This document shows positions 1 through 12,551 of a DNA stretch of 64,000 nt, piece by piece. The position numbers were made by a program, and so were the translations under genes. Source of the stretch: Amblyomma americanum (taxonomy: Eukaryota > Arthropoda > Arachnida > Ixodida > Ixodidae). Numbering within the stretch: position 1 is the stretch's first letter; every line of letters begins with the position of its first letter. The stretch covers positions 180,887,478 to 180,951,477 of the forward strand of contig NC_135497.1 in NCBI RefSeq assembly GCF_052857255.1, read 5' to 3'. Under the pieces are notes generated by a model that made no database searches, had not been told where the DNA came from, and saw only the letters and a program-made list of their open reading frames with translations.

Positions 1-1239
1 GCTCCCCTTAGCGCTTAACGGTGTCGAACGTTAATAATGGCACAAATGCCGAGTTTTCGTACAAACGATTCGAATAATAATCGATGCTTAACTTGAAGCT
101 ACACTATTCTTAATTGATCCGGTTTAGAAAAAAAAAAGTGTTATTCGCACACCCTTTATAGTTCTTGTACTTGGCGCAATTAGCGCTTAAATCCCATTTT
201 GTGCGTTTTGTGGCCGAGATATCGTGGCGTTGTTCCGCATGGCATGAAGTGTAAAAATATTGCCAGCCTACTGCTTCCTTTTTGTCTGTGGACTGAGCAG
301 ACAGAGTCAATCTTACAGCGTCATATTCATAGTGCTGCTGTGGTGAAAGTTTGTGGAGAAGACATGCTTGCTTTAGGAGAGGGAAATTATTTTCCTTATG
401 CTACAAAGTACCTTTCCAGTTGTGTGACGTGCCCCGATGCAAGCACTTTTCAGACCTCAGATTCTTGGCGGTGAGATTAGCGCGACAATTCCAAATGTTT
501 CTTCTGAATCGTTCGCCTCAATTTAAGGGCATGTTCAATGTTGTCAAAGCAGACTGATATGGCTGACTGATATTTCAAAAAAAAATATTTTAATATTGCG
601 AAAAGTCTTCAAAGCGCATAGATTTCTGTTCAAGACTGGTGCAGTGCTCCGGAAAGGTATACCTCAGATGCACTGTAGAAAACAATGAACAAAGATCGCG
701 GGGGGGGGGGGGGGGGGGGGGGGGGTATGCTGACCAAGTCCCGGGGTAGATTTCTATCGAGAAATATAGAAAATGCTTACTCTTGAAAACGGAGGCATAT
801 CCCCACTGCAAAGCATAGTAACTGGATGCGGTTAGCAATAGAAGCGGCACCGGAAGTCTCGTGGTTAGCAAATAAAGTTGGTTGAAACCTCGGTTAATAT
901 CTTCGTAATTCTAGAACTATTGGGAATCTGTTTCCGTCGCAAAGCGTAAGTATTCCGTATTTTTCCACCCTGGGACTTGGACTGCGTACCCGCTCACTAA
1001 AAGCGACAAAAATTATTGTGGGACGATAAAAAGAACGAAAAACAAAATGCACCTGCAGTTCGCTAGAGGGCAACTTACTGCCTGTTTACTCCCATATATG
1101 CTTATTCGTATTTAGAGTGTCTCCGAGGAGAAAGCACCGCTGATGAGGGGGGTTGAAGGGGGGGGGGGGGCGGAAGGACTTGAAAAGATGGCCGTTTCAA
1201 GTTCATATTCCCCATCTTACTATCCTTGCCATTTGCTCC
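1..1239. other. Gene-free stretch with a poly-G run
   Basis: No exon with convincing splice sites or protein similarity is visible. The stretch is moderately AT-rich and contains a run of 26 G at 700-725. The small open frames on both strands look like chance frames. Confidence 0.6.
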
Positions 1240-1463
1240 CGCCGCGGTAGCTCAGTGTGGTTACCGCGATCGGCTGCTGACCCGAAAGACGCGCGTGTTA
1301 TGCCGGCCGCGGTGGCCGCTTTTCGATGGAGGCGAAATGCTAGAGGCCCGTGTACTGTGCGATGCCAGTGCACGTTAAATAACCCCAGGTGGTTGAAATT
1401 ATCCGGAGCCCTTCACTACGGCGTCCCTCATAGCCTGAGTCGCTTTGGGATATTAAACCTTAT
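1240..1463 (+). repeat. Decayed tRNA-headed SINE (tick Ruka-like)
   Basis: The copy starts with a degraded tRNA-like head (GCCGCGGTAGCTCAG...), then the conserved body containing TTTCGATGGAGGCGAAATG, CAGTGCACGTTAAA and GAGTCGCTTTGGGA. It aligns by eye along its whole length to the better preserved copy at 20873-21115. The B-box region is damaged (GTGTTATGCCGGC instead of GGTTCGATCCCGGC), so internal Pol III promoter function is probably lost. The family name is inferred from the described tick SINE Ruka. No clear target-site duplication was seen. Confidence 0.85.
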
Positions 1464-2450
1464 GAACAATTTCCTCCCTCCACCTCACCCCTCTCAGCGG
1501 TGCTTCGTCCTCGGAGTGAAGACCTTATTTAACCCCCCTCCCCCTACCCCCATTCTTGTTCATTTTGATTTACGTTGTCAAGAATCCCATATCCCTGCTT
1601 TCTCTCTACCGTCTGATGGACTATGAGGGCTGACTGCACTAAGCTCATGAATATTAGCACTTTTTGGATGACTCATCCATCTCCTTTTTAATGATTACTG
1701 TTGCACAGATGTTCACCGAAGACCTTCTGGTTTGCTGCTCATTCGTACGCATGTGTCGCCCAAGTATTCGCATTGTCTTCTGTGGTGATGTCGCCGCGCT
1801 TCACGACGTTATGCGAGCAGTACTATGATTTCGACCGATCGAACAGTGGCGATATGAGGTGTCCGTCCCGTGCTTCGTTCAGCAGGTAGACGTCTTCATA
1901 GCAAACGGCGGTTATTGCTGCCAGAACACAGGGGAAGATTTGCAGGCGACTCTTCGAGATGGAGGTTGGAAAAAAAAAAAGGGGGGGGGGGGGGTATTCC
2001 CACCATGCATTTCTTAAAATTTTCTAGCGAAAAACAAGTCAGTGCAGTTACCCACACTAAATTTCTAGCTCGCATGCCCCCCGTCAATTTTTTTTTTAAA
2101 TTTCGCTCCTGCACGAGCGCGCCCGCAGGATGCTATTGTGCCGCAATGTTACATCAGACCTCTGCCTATGGGCAGATTTATTGGGGGGGGGGGGGGGGGG
2201 TGGGGGCACGGAGAGGCGGCCGCTTCTACCCACTCCCTCCTCCTGGGCGAGAAATTTTGTGTTCTGCACTGACCCCATATTTTTTTTTAATGAAGAAATG
2301 CATTACGGATGTGCGACCGCATATCCGAAACGCTCCCTTCAGGAGCTTCCCATTAAAGCCCCACATTCTTGACGGCTTTGGCGTGATGATTCCGCCTGAA
2401 CGGGGCTTTTCCCGCAGAAGAGCGACGGTTCGTTGCAACAGCGGATGATC
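1464..2450. other. Gene-free stretch with A/G homopolymer runs
   Basis: It holds an A11-G14 run at 1970-1994 and a G18 run at 2183-2200. Open frames here encode poly-Pro or poly-Gly from these runs and are not credible genes. Confidence 0.55.
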
Positions 2451-3330
2451 TCGGCTGACGAGATGTTTGCTGAGCTCTTTCCGAGCACAAGTGTCAGCGG
2501 TTGAGGTACCCAACCCAAGGTCGAGGCGGAAACGAAGCGATGCGATTTCAGTAACTTATTTCGATGAAGCAGTCACACACTTTTGTGCTCCGGAATCTCC
2601 GTACGCGGGGCGTCTCCTGGATGTTTGGCGAGGGGGCGCTGCCGGCGGCGTTAAGCCGCGATTGGGGCTGCCTTTGCGCGATTCGAGGAAGTGGTGGCGA
2701 GCATCGGTATCGAACGCGACAACGTGGCGCGACCACTCTTTTTACGAGGGGCGCCGATAAAGGCGGCCGATGAGCGCTGCAGGCGGTGGCGCTTTGTTTC
2801 TTGGCGCTTTCCCGTCGTCGCTTAAAATAGGCGGAGCTCAGCTCGGAGGGCCCTGACATGGCGCTTGTTTTGCCTTTCCCGCCGCCGGCGTGCCCGGGCG
2901 CAGGCTGGTCTTATTTTTAAAGGTCTGGCCGCCAGCCATTGCAACACCGGCGCAGACGGTCACGTGCGCCTCCCGCGCGCGCGCCCAATGTCCAGGCCCG
3001 GCGGTGACGCCGCTGGCGGCCATCCAGGAGGGAGGTCGACGCGTGGTGCTGGTGCATGTGCCAGGGCGGGACCCGCTCGCGTTTCCGCCGCTGGTTGACA
3101 GTCGGGCGGGGCCTCTGCCCCTTTGTCTCAGCCGCTGCCCGCACCTGGTTGGCTGCGCTGCTTTGCCTCCTGCGCCGCTCGCCCGCGCTCCTTTGCGCGG
3201 TTCGTTATGTCTTAACCAGCGGACAGCGTCCGACACGCTGCTGACGAAGCTCGTCTGACTGCGTCCCTGCCGGGCTGTTCACCGCGCCCTGTGGCACGCG
3301 CCGGCTAATCTCGGGTGCCGTCGACTCGGG
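2451..3330. promoter_or_regulatory. CpG-rich block, possible promoter
   Basis: GC content and CpG density rise sharply relative to both flanks. Several overlapping open frames on both strands are explained by the lack of AT-rich stop codons and show no recognisable domain. No start codon next to a good donor was found, so the direction of any transcription is unknown. Confidence 0.3.
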
Positions 3331-3659
3331 GCAGAGCGGCGGAAGTGAGTGTGCCCATAAGCCGAGGAGCGCCCTCACTCAACGAGCTGCACTCCCTTCG
3401 ACTGGCCGCCGTCTGCGTGCTGAACGCGTTGTAGTAAAAAAAAAAAAAAAGCTGACAGTAAGAGCCGCCGTCGCTATTAACATTAAAAATCAAGATCCCA
3501 GATGCAGAAGAGATAATCATCAGCACTGGACAAGAGCTTCTCCCCAGCGGGTCTAATTTTGATATTTGCGGAGAAATCTGAGGAGGCAAATTTGGAAAAT
3601 TAGGGGGGGGGGGGGGGGATGTCTAATTCGGGCAATTTTGTCTCTTGCAACGGTCGATT
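3331..3659. other. Gene-free stretch
   Basis: It contains an A-run near 3435-3450 and a G16 run at 3603-3618. Nothing coding was recognised. Confidence 0.5.
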
Positions 3660-4260
3660 TTCAGAGCGATCATCGTGAAAGAGCAGTTCCTTGTGTGACA
3701 GTCTGCAGGACTTTTTTTTTTTTCTACCTACTTTTTCATGCGGTCCAATCACATTGTATATTATGCTTGTTATACGTAGTGACACAGGCAGGGGCATAAT
3801 TGTTTACATTCTTTTTAGCCTTCCCCACCATACTTTTTGTATATTATGCTTCTACTGTTCTGGATTTCTACAAGCATTCGCTAAGAATCATGGCTGTCCC
3901 AAAAAGCAGGGGACATCCCCATACCAACCGGCAAAATGGTATTTGCTTTTTTTGCAGCGCTTTCACCAGCTTTGTCCGCTGCTTTGACTGCTGCTTCGGC
4001 TCAGGGGTGTAGTGGTAAATCCATGCTTCGTCCAGAGTCACAAATAGACGCAGAAAGCCCCGCGAATTGCTATTAAGCGCCGCCAAACACTGCACGGAAA
4101 GGTCCTTTAGCGTGCGCTTGTGTTTGGCTGCCAATATTCGCGGCACTCATCACGCGAATTTCCCCAGTTCCAATTATTCTTGCAGAAGTGTCTTGCGCTT
4201 TCGTCGTTCACAGCGATGCCATGCACTTTTTTTTTTTCAACTATGTGCGGAGTGGTGACC
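3660..4260 (-). pseudogene. Mariner-type transposase remnant
   Basis: This is a decayed Tc1/mariner-superfamily transposase. The clearest part is a minus-strand frame (4146-3868) reading FVTLDEAWIYHYTPEPKQQS, which matches the mariner block around the first catalytic aspartate (DE-W-I-H-Y-TPE-K-QSKQ). That Asp is residue 39 of the frame. A frameshift follows, and the next conserved block, FWDSH with the second catalytic Asp, is read in another frame at 3904-3890 and is followed by a stop. Further upstream (to about 4260) only weak similarity remains. Terminal inverted repeats were not identified, so the limits are approximate. With frameshifts and stops it cannot make an active enzyme. Confidence 0.8.
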
Positions 4261-5375
4261 TCTAATGGGCATCCAGAGCCTAGCTCATTATGACTGGATG
4301 TCCGCCCGCGTTTTAAATTCGCTCATCACAAAAAGAAAGTCTTAAACACTGGCGCACTCTCCCCATGATTATAATCCAACTGGGCTTCGATCTGTGCGGC
4401 CATCCGTTTGGTTAAATATGAACGCTTTATCACTGCACGGAACTAGTCTATTTCCATTTTCGGCGCGCTTGCTGGCACGATCGCTTCACATTCCGGACGT
4501 GAACAATGCACCTCTTATTGTTACTATCTGGACTGAGCCGGACTGTAGAACGATACCTTCAACCCGTGACGTCAGCACACGAATTGCGGCGCTATGTCGA
4601 ATAAATTTGCCAAATTTTGAAATGACCCTCGGATATTAAAACGAGTTTTGCCTCGTGACTGGAAGGGTGGAGCAAGGCCTTGCACGAATATCTGCAAACA
4701 CTGAGCTCTTAATTGCGTGAACACAAGGGTAGGCCATGTAAACCGAGAGACTGCATGATACTGGTCCCGCATCCATTGGAGGAGTGTCTCCGTCGCCACT
4801 TCGTCAGATGCACGAACTGATTCGGATTTGCGCGAATACACCCGCGCTTACGCTTTCCAGATGGACTTTGACACCATCTATACAATGCGAGGGCGCAAGC
4901 ATTTCCTGTTTGGTCTACTGGCATATAATACAACCGTGCTCGAGCATAGCAAGGCAAAGGAGGGGCCCATTGCCTGTTACAGGGGTAGACTGCGACGCAA
5001 AGACAATAACCTCTCGGTTGCCGTGCATCCTTAGACCCGTCAGATGAGGCGTAGATGAGAATGACGGTAATTTTCTGGATAAAAAAAAGGGGGGGGGGGG
5101 GGGGAAGCCCCCAGACTGCGCCTCGTGGGTACCGCTATTCCCACCCAAACACAGGTGGCGCCACCTTGAGAGCGCCAATGCAATGGTCCATGTGTATCCG
5201 TGGTGTCTCACCTGTCTCGTGACCACTTGGGCAACATTGTCTTCGGGTGAACGCAGCGGTGTGGTACCGGGGGCTTTCTGTAACAACGTCGGTCATAAGG
5301 CGCCTTCTGCCGCGGAGTAAGTCCTTCATGCAGCTATCGCCGTTAAATTGAAATGGCACGTGAAGCCGTGCTTTT
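4261..5375. other. Gene-free stretch
   Basis: No convincing exon or named repeat. An A8-G16 run lies at 5081-5104. Confidence 0.5.
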
Positions 5376-6240
5376 TAATGCGAAAGCATTTAGGCTGTCG
5401 TCTCACAAAAAGTTTCCGGCTTCTCTGTAATGAAATTTCCATATTGGTCAATTCCCTGATGGCATCGTGAGGGTCGCATGACCCCAATGGACCAATCAGA
5501 GAACACCGCCAAATTTGAAATTCCCCACAAAATTTTCTGATCGGTCGAGAGAGGTCACGTAACCTTGTGATGTCATCGCAGCCTGCCCACCGTGGCAACT
5601 TCCTCTCCGAATTGTGAACAAACTGGCCACCGTTGCCAAATTCAATGCAATCGCTACCTGTCCACCGTGGCACTGCACATGAGCCTTACGGGGTTTCCGG
5701 TAAAAGCAAACTGGGTCTCACAAGCACCACCGATGGCTGAGTTTGAAACAGCCACCTGCCGGGTCAGTGGCGCATCACTTAACTGCTGCACCACAGCGCC
5801 AGCCGTGGTATGAGGACTCCACGCGATCTATGAATGCGATTGAGAAGGCCGTGACGTCATCACCACTGCCGTGAAAACCAGTGGACCAATCAGAGGGCAC
5901 GACCAAATTTTAAAATCTGAAGGCTCCCAAAATTTGCATCTTGGCCCATTCCCAAAAATTTCAAAGGAACCTCAAAATTTTGGTAGCAGGCATACCCCAG
6001 AAAATGAATTATGCCGGATTAGTGTAATAGTGGGCGGAAAAGGTGGGTTAGCGGATCTGATTAGTATAGTATTTTATGATAATCCAACAGAAGGCACTCG
6101 AATATTTTAGATGGTAATGGCTCATGCATACCATAAGGACAATTGAACCGGTTTCAACCGGAGTTTTGGCGGTAAAATGGCAAGAACATTAGGCACTCAT
6201 TAGACATTAGAGACCGTTAGACTAAACGCTATCGCATTTT
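5376..6240. mobile_element. Non-autonomous TIR element
   Basis: The left end (5377 on) reads AATGCGAAAGCATTTAGGCT. The right end, reverse-complemented (from 6239), reads AATGCGATAGCGTTTAGTCT, giving a roughly 20-bp imperfect terminal inverted repeat. The interior contains diverged internal repeats: GGACCAATCAGAG occurs near 5489 and 5881, and CCACCGTGGCA-like units recur three times between 5585 and 5675. There is no transposase frame. The superfamily is not assigned, and the target-site duplication is unclear because both ends sit in T-rich DNA. Confidence 0.55.
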
Positions 6241-7704
6241 TTTTTCTTTAGGAATGTGGTTAAGGCCACCCAAGTTTGTTTTTTAATTCGTTTGTTTAAT
6301 GCCTTAGTGCTGCGTCCAAGTTATATGGTTTTACTCAAAGAAGAATTAAGCGGTTAACACAAATTCCGGCACGGCGATCAGCAAACCCCACCTTTTCGAC
6401 AAATAATCCATAGGACTGAAAAAGAGCGTGCTAGCCCGAACTTTACAAGATACAAAGAACCTTACACCCGGATAGACTCCCAAGTATGGCGCATCTTCGC
6501 AAGCGTTAGTCGACCATTTTATGACTCCGATCTTCTTCAAGTAGTTTCACGTCGAAAGAAAAGTTAAAAAAAATGGTTACATATATGACCCATATTCACG
6601 CCTTAGTCGTCATCCCCTGTTTTTAAAGTAGTGATCTTTGAAAAACAAGTCGACTTATGCGAGGGTGACGAACATGGATTGGGAGAAGCTGTCTGACTCT
6701 TCGCGGCGAGTGAAGCATGGCCGTCCTCCTCAGCGCCCCTACGAACGAATTCTAGAGCGCTCCCCCTACCCTGCTCCGTCGTGCCATCCAGGATGTAATC
6801 AGCGTCGGGCTTGAGCGTATACTGACGCCATGACGTCAGGTGAAGCCCATCCCGTTGCTTTATCTGTTCTCAGATAGCACCACTGTCCGCACTGATAGGC
6901 CTTTCCATTATCTAAATTGCAGAGTCTAAACGTACGAACCCCGCACTGCCGCCTCGGCCGGCGCGATCCTCGGAGTTTATTGCGCAAACGCGCAACAAGT
7001 TGTTAGATACGTTCTAGTGACGTTAACGGCAGGGGAGCCGCTGTGTGTCTGCTGTAGCGCGTAGCTTTCATTTTGTGCACGTGAATCACAGTAACCCCGA
7101 AATCGTTTAACCTCTCTGTCCGCCCGTTCCGATTTCAAGCCCTTCGCCCATTTCGTCAAGCAGCGGTTGAGATAACTGTCTATTCGAAAGATAGTTACCG
7201 CGCCTGCCCTTCTAGTCAAAGCTGCTACTCTCCCTCTGACCCCAAAGCGCAAAGTGTGTTTCGATGTTATCGAACACAAAACATCAAAAGTGGCACTAGC
7301 GGGGGAGGAAGTGGCGCATTTAGCCAAACTTTCTGACCTCGCACAAAACGATTTTACCAAGTTCCACCGCACTTGGCCAGCGTGTGACGCCGTTTTATCT
7401 GCCCCCGACATCTTCGGCCATTAGAAATGGCTGATGACAAGACAAAAGCAAGCCTTTGTTTTTTTCGTCTCGTCTTCAAGTTAGCGCCTCGTACTTCTGC
7501 ACATTTATCATTTATTTCTGGCAGCAGTCTTCGAATGTATTGCCACATCGCTGCAAATGTGGCATGACGGACGCGTGCAAGTTTCAGTCCATCTTCTCCC
7601 GCATTTTTTTTTCTTTGCTCGTGAACCACCAGCTGTCGCCACTTCCACATTCTCTCTTTAGATTGAGAACTAAACATTTTGACAGATTTGCCTTTCTGAT
7701 TGGG
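6241..7704. other. Gene-free stretch
   Basis: No splice-bounded exon, repeat boundary or RNA gene was recognised. The minus-strand 144- and 107-residue frames at 6977-7677 show no known domain. Confidence 0.45.
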
Positions 7705-7805
7705 TTCGAAGACTTATAATAAACTGCACATCACCGACCAAAACTTTAATTTTAACCCGACGTTTCGAAGCCGACTCGGCTCGGATCTTCTCCGTGCTCC
7801 TTTGC
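7705..7805. repeat. Fragment of a dispersed repeat, perhaps Penelope-like
   Basis: The segment AACCCGACGTTTCGAAGCCG, followed by a CGACTCGGCTC block, resembles the end of an abundant tick repeat that I associate with Penelope-like retroelements. No reverse transcriptase frame is present nearby, so the family assignment is tentative. Confidence 0.3.
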
Positions 7806-8399
7806 CATTTTAAGAACCAGGGTTCCTTCAGTGCACGCCATCTCCTGTCAAAAATCGGTGTGAGAGCGTAAAACCTGAAGCGACTTCCAAGCGCTGGTAA
7901 TGCAAGCCGGGGTTCAAGCCTTGCCAGGTTTAAGTGTAATGCGGTATGATATGCTTTGATAACGTGTTCAGAGATATATCTTAGTTAGAATGAAAAAAGA
8001 TATGGTATAGTGATTAGATTTAGAGTGTGCACTGGGAGTATCACACAGCTCAAGACAAGAAAAATTCCAACATTTGTAACCTCACTTGCAGAAACAACGT
8101 CTCGTGAGTAAATCGGGCGAAGTAGTTAACTTCGACGCAGTTTGTGGGTACTTATTTTGGACGACTGCGCGTTTTCTTCCTTTCTTCGCCTTGACCAACC
8201 CGTCGAGCTTTTCACTCGACAACAGTTTTTGATCAAAAAAAAAATCTGCAAAACGCTTGGAATAGCCCTCACACACCGTGACAACGACTGCCCGCATGCG
8301 GGCTGTATTAAGTTGCCTGATGAAACCAATTGAGCTGTTTTAACTGCTTCCACGCCTAGTACCGCTGAAAAAACATAACGTCACTGGGAATAAAATCGT

Positions 8400-10010
8400 G
8401 CCTACACTGCCACAGGCGGCCGCATTGGCCGCGCGGCGGTCATATGCGAAGCGGCTGCGGTGCCGCTCTGTCCGGCGGCGTCCCGCCGGCCCGCTGCTCC
8501 GTTCTTCCCGCCTTTTTTGACGGCGCCCCCCGCTCGTCGGTGAAGCCCCGCGCTGTCTCGGGAATGCGCTCTCTCTCCGATCGTGCGGGGCGCCGTCCCC
8601 TCCTCTTAACAGTATTTCGGCTGTTCACACCAACAGATAGAAAAGAGCGCTCTTCCCCCCCCCCCCCACCCCCCCCCCCCCCCCCCCCCCCGCGCTCCGC
8701 CGCCGTAGGCACTTCGGAGCCCACACGTCTTTCTCCGCTCTTTCTCGGAACGAGCCCTCCCGCCATGTTAGCGCCGCTGGGCTTCTGCCGCTGTGTGCTT
8801 TCGCCGAACGTCTTTGTCTCGCTTCTTTTACTTCTCTTTTTCGCCTGCTCTTACTCCTGGGCTTTTCTTCTTTCTACCCCGCAGCTTGCAATACATCCGC
8901 GTCAGATTCCCAATTCAGAAAATTCCTGTTTCAGTCCGCGCGCCGCCGCTGGCTTCGCCGTCGAGCGCTGCATTGGTCGGCTATTTTGCCTCATTAGTTC
9001 CACCATTAATTCTGGAGCTCTAGTCTAGCACCGTGCACTTGCCGCCGGACTGAGCTCTTTGCTGGCAGTTTTGGCTATGCCGCCAATCATGTCCTGGTAA
9101 CGCGGTGGCAGGGTGAGCGCACGCTGGCGACACCATTTCAACTAACGCGTGATGCGTGCACGTAGGACCCGTTGTAGTGCGCAGCGAAGACTTGGACGCT
9201 GCCCTCGTTGCTTCCGCCCAAGTTCGAAGAACTGCCGAGGGTGCAGCAAGGGCGCTCAGCCGCAGGAAGGAAAGCCTTCTTCCCCGCGATCTGCGCGTCC
9301 TCTAGTGGTGGCGGCATTCCCCGTTTCTGCCCTCCTTTCACCAAAAGTGTCCCCGTCCTTCCCGCCAGGAGGAAGCCATATTTCTTCCTCCTCGGTTTAT
9401 GACCCTGGTCCACTCCTGGCGTTCCTGGAAGCGAAGGGAAGCGAGGGGAGGGCACTCTCGGTGGCCTTTCGGGAAGGGAGGGCCGCGCGCGCTGCCGGGG
9501 GTCCGCGGCAGCCCGTGTCCCCAAGAGTTGTTTGCTTTCTTTTCCAGCGCGTGAAGCTCCGCAGCCAGACCAGCCGGCGGGGGGCAGACGACGATGCGCG
9601 TCCGGGCCTGCTGCCGGGACACGGCCAGGTGGGGACCAAGGAGAAGACGGCTGTTACTCGCTGTGGCCGCGGCCCCAAGCGGATGATCCCGGACCAACTT
9701 TCCCTCCGCTGGACCCGCTCACTCCCCAACCCGACGACTACGCGCGCAGCCTCTTTCCAGCGACGCCAACCGAGGAGGAAGTATGGCCTCATCGTGCTCT
9801 GTTCTTCAGGTGGGATTTGCTCCCGAGCATTGCGGTGCTGCGTTCCTTCTTGACGGACTCGACAGAACGTTTTGGCTTATGATCGCCGCCGCTCCTGTCG
9901 GGCGGTGGTTGCGCGCAACAATGAGCGTAAGCGCAGTTGGCGCCTGGTAGGAAGGGTTGCCCTAGAGCGCCTCTGATTAGCGGGGAGTACATCCACCTAG
10001 AAAAAGTTCT
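8400..10010. promoter_or_regulatory. CpG island
   Basis: This is a long GC- and CpG-rich block, interrupted by an impure C run (C13-A-C23) at 8655-8691. An ATG at 8765 opens an 87-codon frame with a very hydrophobic N-terminal segment (VSLLLLLFFACSYSWAF), but an acceptor-like site lies inside it and no homology was recognised. A candidate internal exon (9548-9809) is listed separately. The block is a plausible promoter region, more likely for a plus-strand gene. Confidence 0.45.
9548..9809 (+). CDS. Candidate internal exon, unknown protein
   Basis: A good acceptor (polypyrimidine tract then TTTCTTTTCCAG) ends at 9547, and a donor (TTCAG|GTGGGA) follows 9809. The 262-nt interval is open in the frame that enters at codon position 2 and leaves after position 2. 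It encodes a Pro-, Asp- and Arg-rich segment including DDYARSLFPATPTEEEVWPH, which reads more like protein than the GC-driven frames around it. No domain or family was recognised. An alternative is a 5' untranslated exon in which the internal ATG at 9592 opens only a short frame. Confidence is low because other frames are also open. Confidence 0.25.
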
Positions 10011-12089
10011 CATGGCAAATCGTGGGGCGGAGGCATGCCATAAAAGACTGATATTGATAATAAGGTCGAAGACAGCAGTAAATAATAAGTGAACAGCATA
10101 TTATAGCTGAGACTGAGAAGTGGACTGTTGGCTAGATATTCGGGTGAGAATATAATACCGAGAGAAGCGAAGTGGAGGACTGCAGAAGATCACTTGAAGG
10201 TGACAAGGATAGAAAATTTGCAAGGATGAAGCTGACACCGTGCAGTACACGGCTAGTACGTGATGAAAGATGTCAGCAGTACGGTGCTCATTAGTACGTA
10301 TGTACGCGACCCGCTAGAGTGAGGTTGTAATGATTGGGTTGACGATAGGGAGGATCACTGACCAAACCGGCGCTCGCTCATTGTTTCCTTGTTTCTGCCT
10401 TCTCTAAGTGTTAGGATTGTTACAAGCCTCGTTACTAACTTACGCTAGAGTAGTTCGCCAAAGCTATACGCTGCTTGAGAAGCATTCCTTTCGGCGGATT
10501 ATTATATTGCTTTTTTTTTATCATCAATGGAGGCGTCTGAGCAGCGATTTGCCGTGCATGTTGTGTACATTGTTGCGAAGAGTGCGTGGGATGTTTAGTT
10601 GGCGGGAACGTATGCGCTTTAGTGGGGCGGCCTTGACCTGACGCTCAGGTAATGATAGCCGAGGTTTTTACTCCGAAAGACGCGATGGTCCCGTGACTCG
10701 CCTGACGCGCATGGTATGTATCGGCGTCAGTGTATTATGAGCCCCCAAAGGGATAGGCTTTCATCCTGCAGCATGTGATCAGTGCGTGGCTGTCACATCC
10801 CGGACGGCGGCCCTTTTCTTCATCGGACACCACGCACGCGCCGATCCCGTTACTGTGGGCAAAGTATAGACAATGGAGGGATAACAGAAGCCCGGCATTC
10901 CGGTCGCGGGTGCACAGTGCACTGCGAGGCAGTGGCGCCACTGTGGCTGCGCGGAACACTAGGAGGCGGTTGTGCGCATGCGCCGTGGCAGCGCGCCTGT
11001 ACCTCGCGTCGCGTACCGCGAGTCCACAATTGCAATCGCAGTCTGCTGTGCCTCTCCGATGTCGCCGTCTCTGTGCTGGGGCTTACCGTGCGTAGATCAT
11101 CTTTTCTTATTTCACGAACTTTGGAGTTTGTTGCTGCGGCATATGTCGTTTGCTTCGTTGTAAATTTAGCATATAACCACAAATTTGGAGAGAGCAGAAA
11201 AATGGGGCATTTTCTACGAAACTACTCTTCAAATCGCGCTGCTACACGACAGGTTGGTTCGCGGACGAAGCCTTTGGAATTACATATATTTGTAGGATAT
11301 TTTTTATTAAGTTTAATAATATCTTGCTCATTCTTAGAACTCGACCAGCGAAGTTGAAAATGCCTCTGTAATGAGTGATTAAACTTATAGTTGACGTGTA
11401 CGTCACGGGCGTACGTACTTGCTGCTGAATGCAGCTGTTTGACCGTAGTGAAATGTGCGGCAGAGAAAACACTGAAGGGAAGCATAGTGCGCTGTCGTAG
11501 TAGCCGGACCTTATAGACGGACATGTTGCTTTTTTATCATGTGCTGCAGGTCGTTGATTAAGAAAGACGCGTGCTGCAGCCGCTGTGCTATGACCAAGGG
11601 CAACGTTGTTTCGTGCCGTCGAAGCACTGCTCACGAGCAGCATATTTAACTGCATACGAGTGAACTACTTATGTGTAAAAACCATAACTTTATTACTTCA
11701 ATGCTAAAGCTGCTCTTAACGTTAACAAAGTTTGCCCCCTCCCCCCACCCCACTCTCCAGAAAAATAAAAGGGGGGAAGGGGTGGAGCCCTGGTATTAAT
11801 GATTTTACTTGGCAGAAGCCTACCATTGCAGTTCTTTGCACTTTTCTATAATCCGTGGTAAGCTTCTTTGCACATGCAAACAAGCAAGTAAAAAGCAGCA
11901 TGCATTCTTTAGCACCTACACTTCACCGGCACATGATTTCGCACATAAGGCACTGCTTTCCTGTTTAAAAGAGATTCAAATGTAAATATCCTCAAATAGA
12001 AATTATTTTCGTAAGCGACTTGTATAGATAAATTTTAGCTGTCATAGTCGTACGTACGGCCCGAATGATAGGACAAAAACGACTATTTT
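10011..12089. other. Mostly gene-free stretch with a small CpG-rich patch
   Basis: A moderately CpG-rich patch lies at 10780-11100. A 191-codon plus-strand frame (10782-11357) spans it but shows no domain, no flanking splice signals and a composition shift midway, so it is not called. Nothing else was recognised. Confidence 0.4.
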
Positions 12090-12551
12090 AAGGCGAAAGC
12101 CTCTAATGGCTCATACTGACGTCCGTCCGTTCGCAGAGGGGGTCACATGTTTAACTCGGGAGCTAAAAAGATAGCAGAAAGAGAATGGTTGCTTCAGATA
12201 GGAGGAAAACATGAGCCTAGAAGCCAAGTTTGATGACTGTAGAGTAATGAGTTAATTAAAGACAAAAATGTCGAAATAGCGCGGAAGTCGATATAGCCAC
12301 GGGAACGGGGTGACGTCACATCCACCGGAAGTCGTCACGGCAGAGTGAATGTCACAGAATGGTCGGAAAAGCGTTGAATTTGTGTCAAATTAGATGGAAA
12401 AATGTGTAATTAGGCGTAATGGACACTTAAGATCCCCGAAAGATGTAAAATTGGGGTATCGACATAGCCACGGGAACCGTGTGACGTCACATCCACCGGA
12501 AGTCGTCAAGGCACAGTGAAAATTGTCACAGAATGATCGGCTTTCGCGTTT
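12090..12551. mobile_element. Short TIR element with internal 80-bp duplication
   Basis: The left end AGGCGAAAGCC (12091) and the reverse-complemented right end AACGCGAAAGCC form a short inverted repeat. Inside, a block of about 80 bp starting TCGATATAGCCACGGGAAC (12288) is repeated at 12459 with few changes. Each copy contains GTGACGTCACATCCACCGG. It has no coding capacity. The dinucleotide composition and recurrent ends suggest a non-autonomous element. The superfamily is unknown. Confidence 0.5.

Noticed and set aside
8655..8691. Poly-Pro coding region
   Set aside because: The Pro run comes from an impure C homopolymer. Similar runs occur across the window in non-coding DNA.
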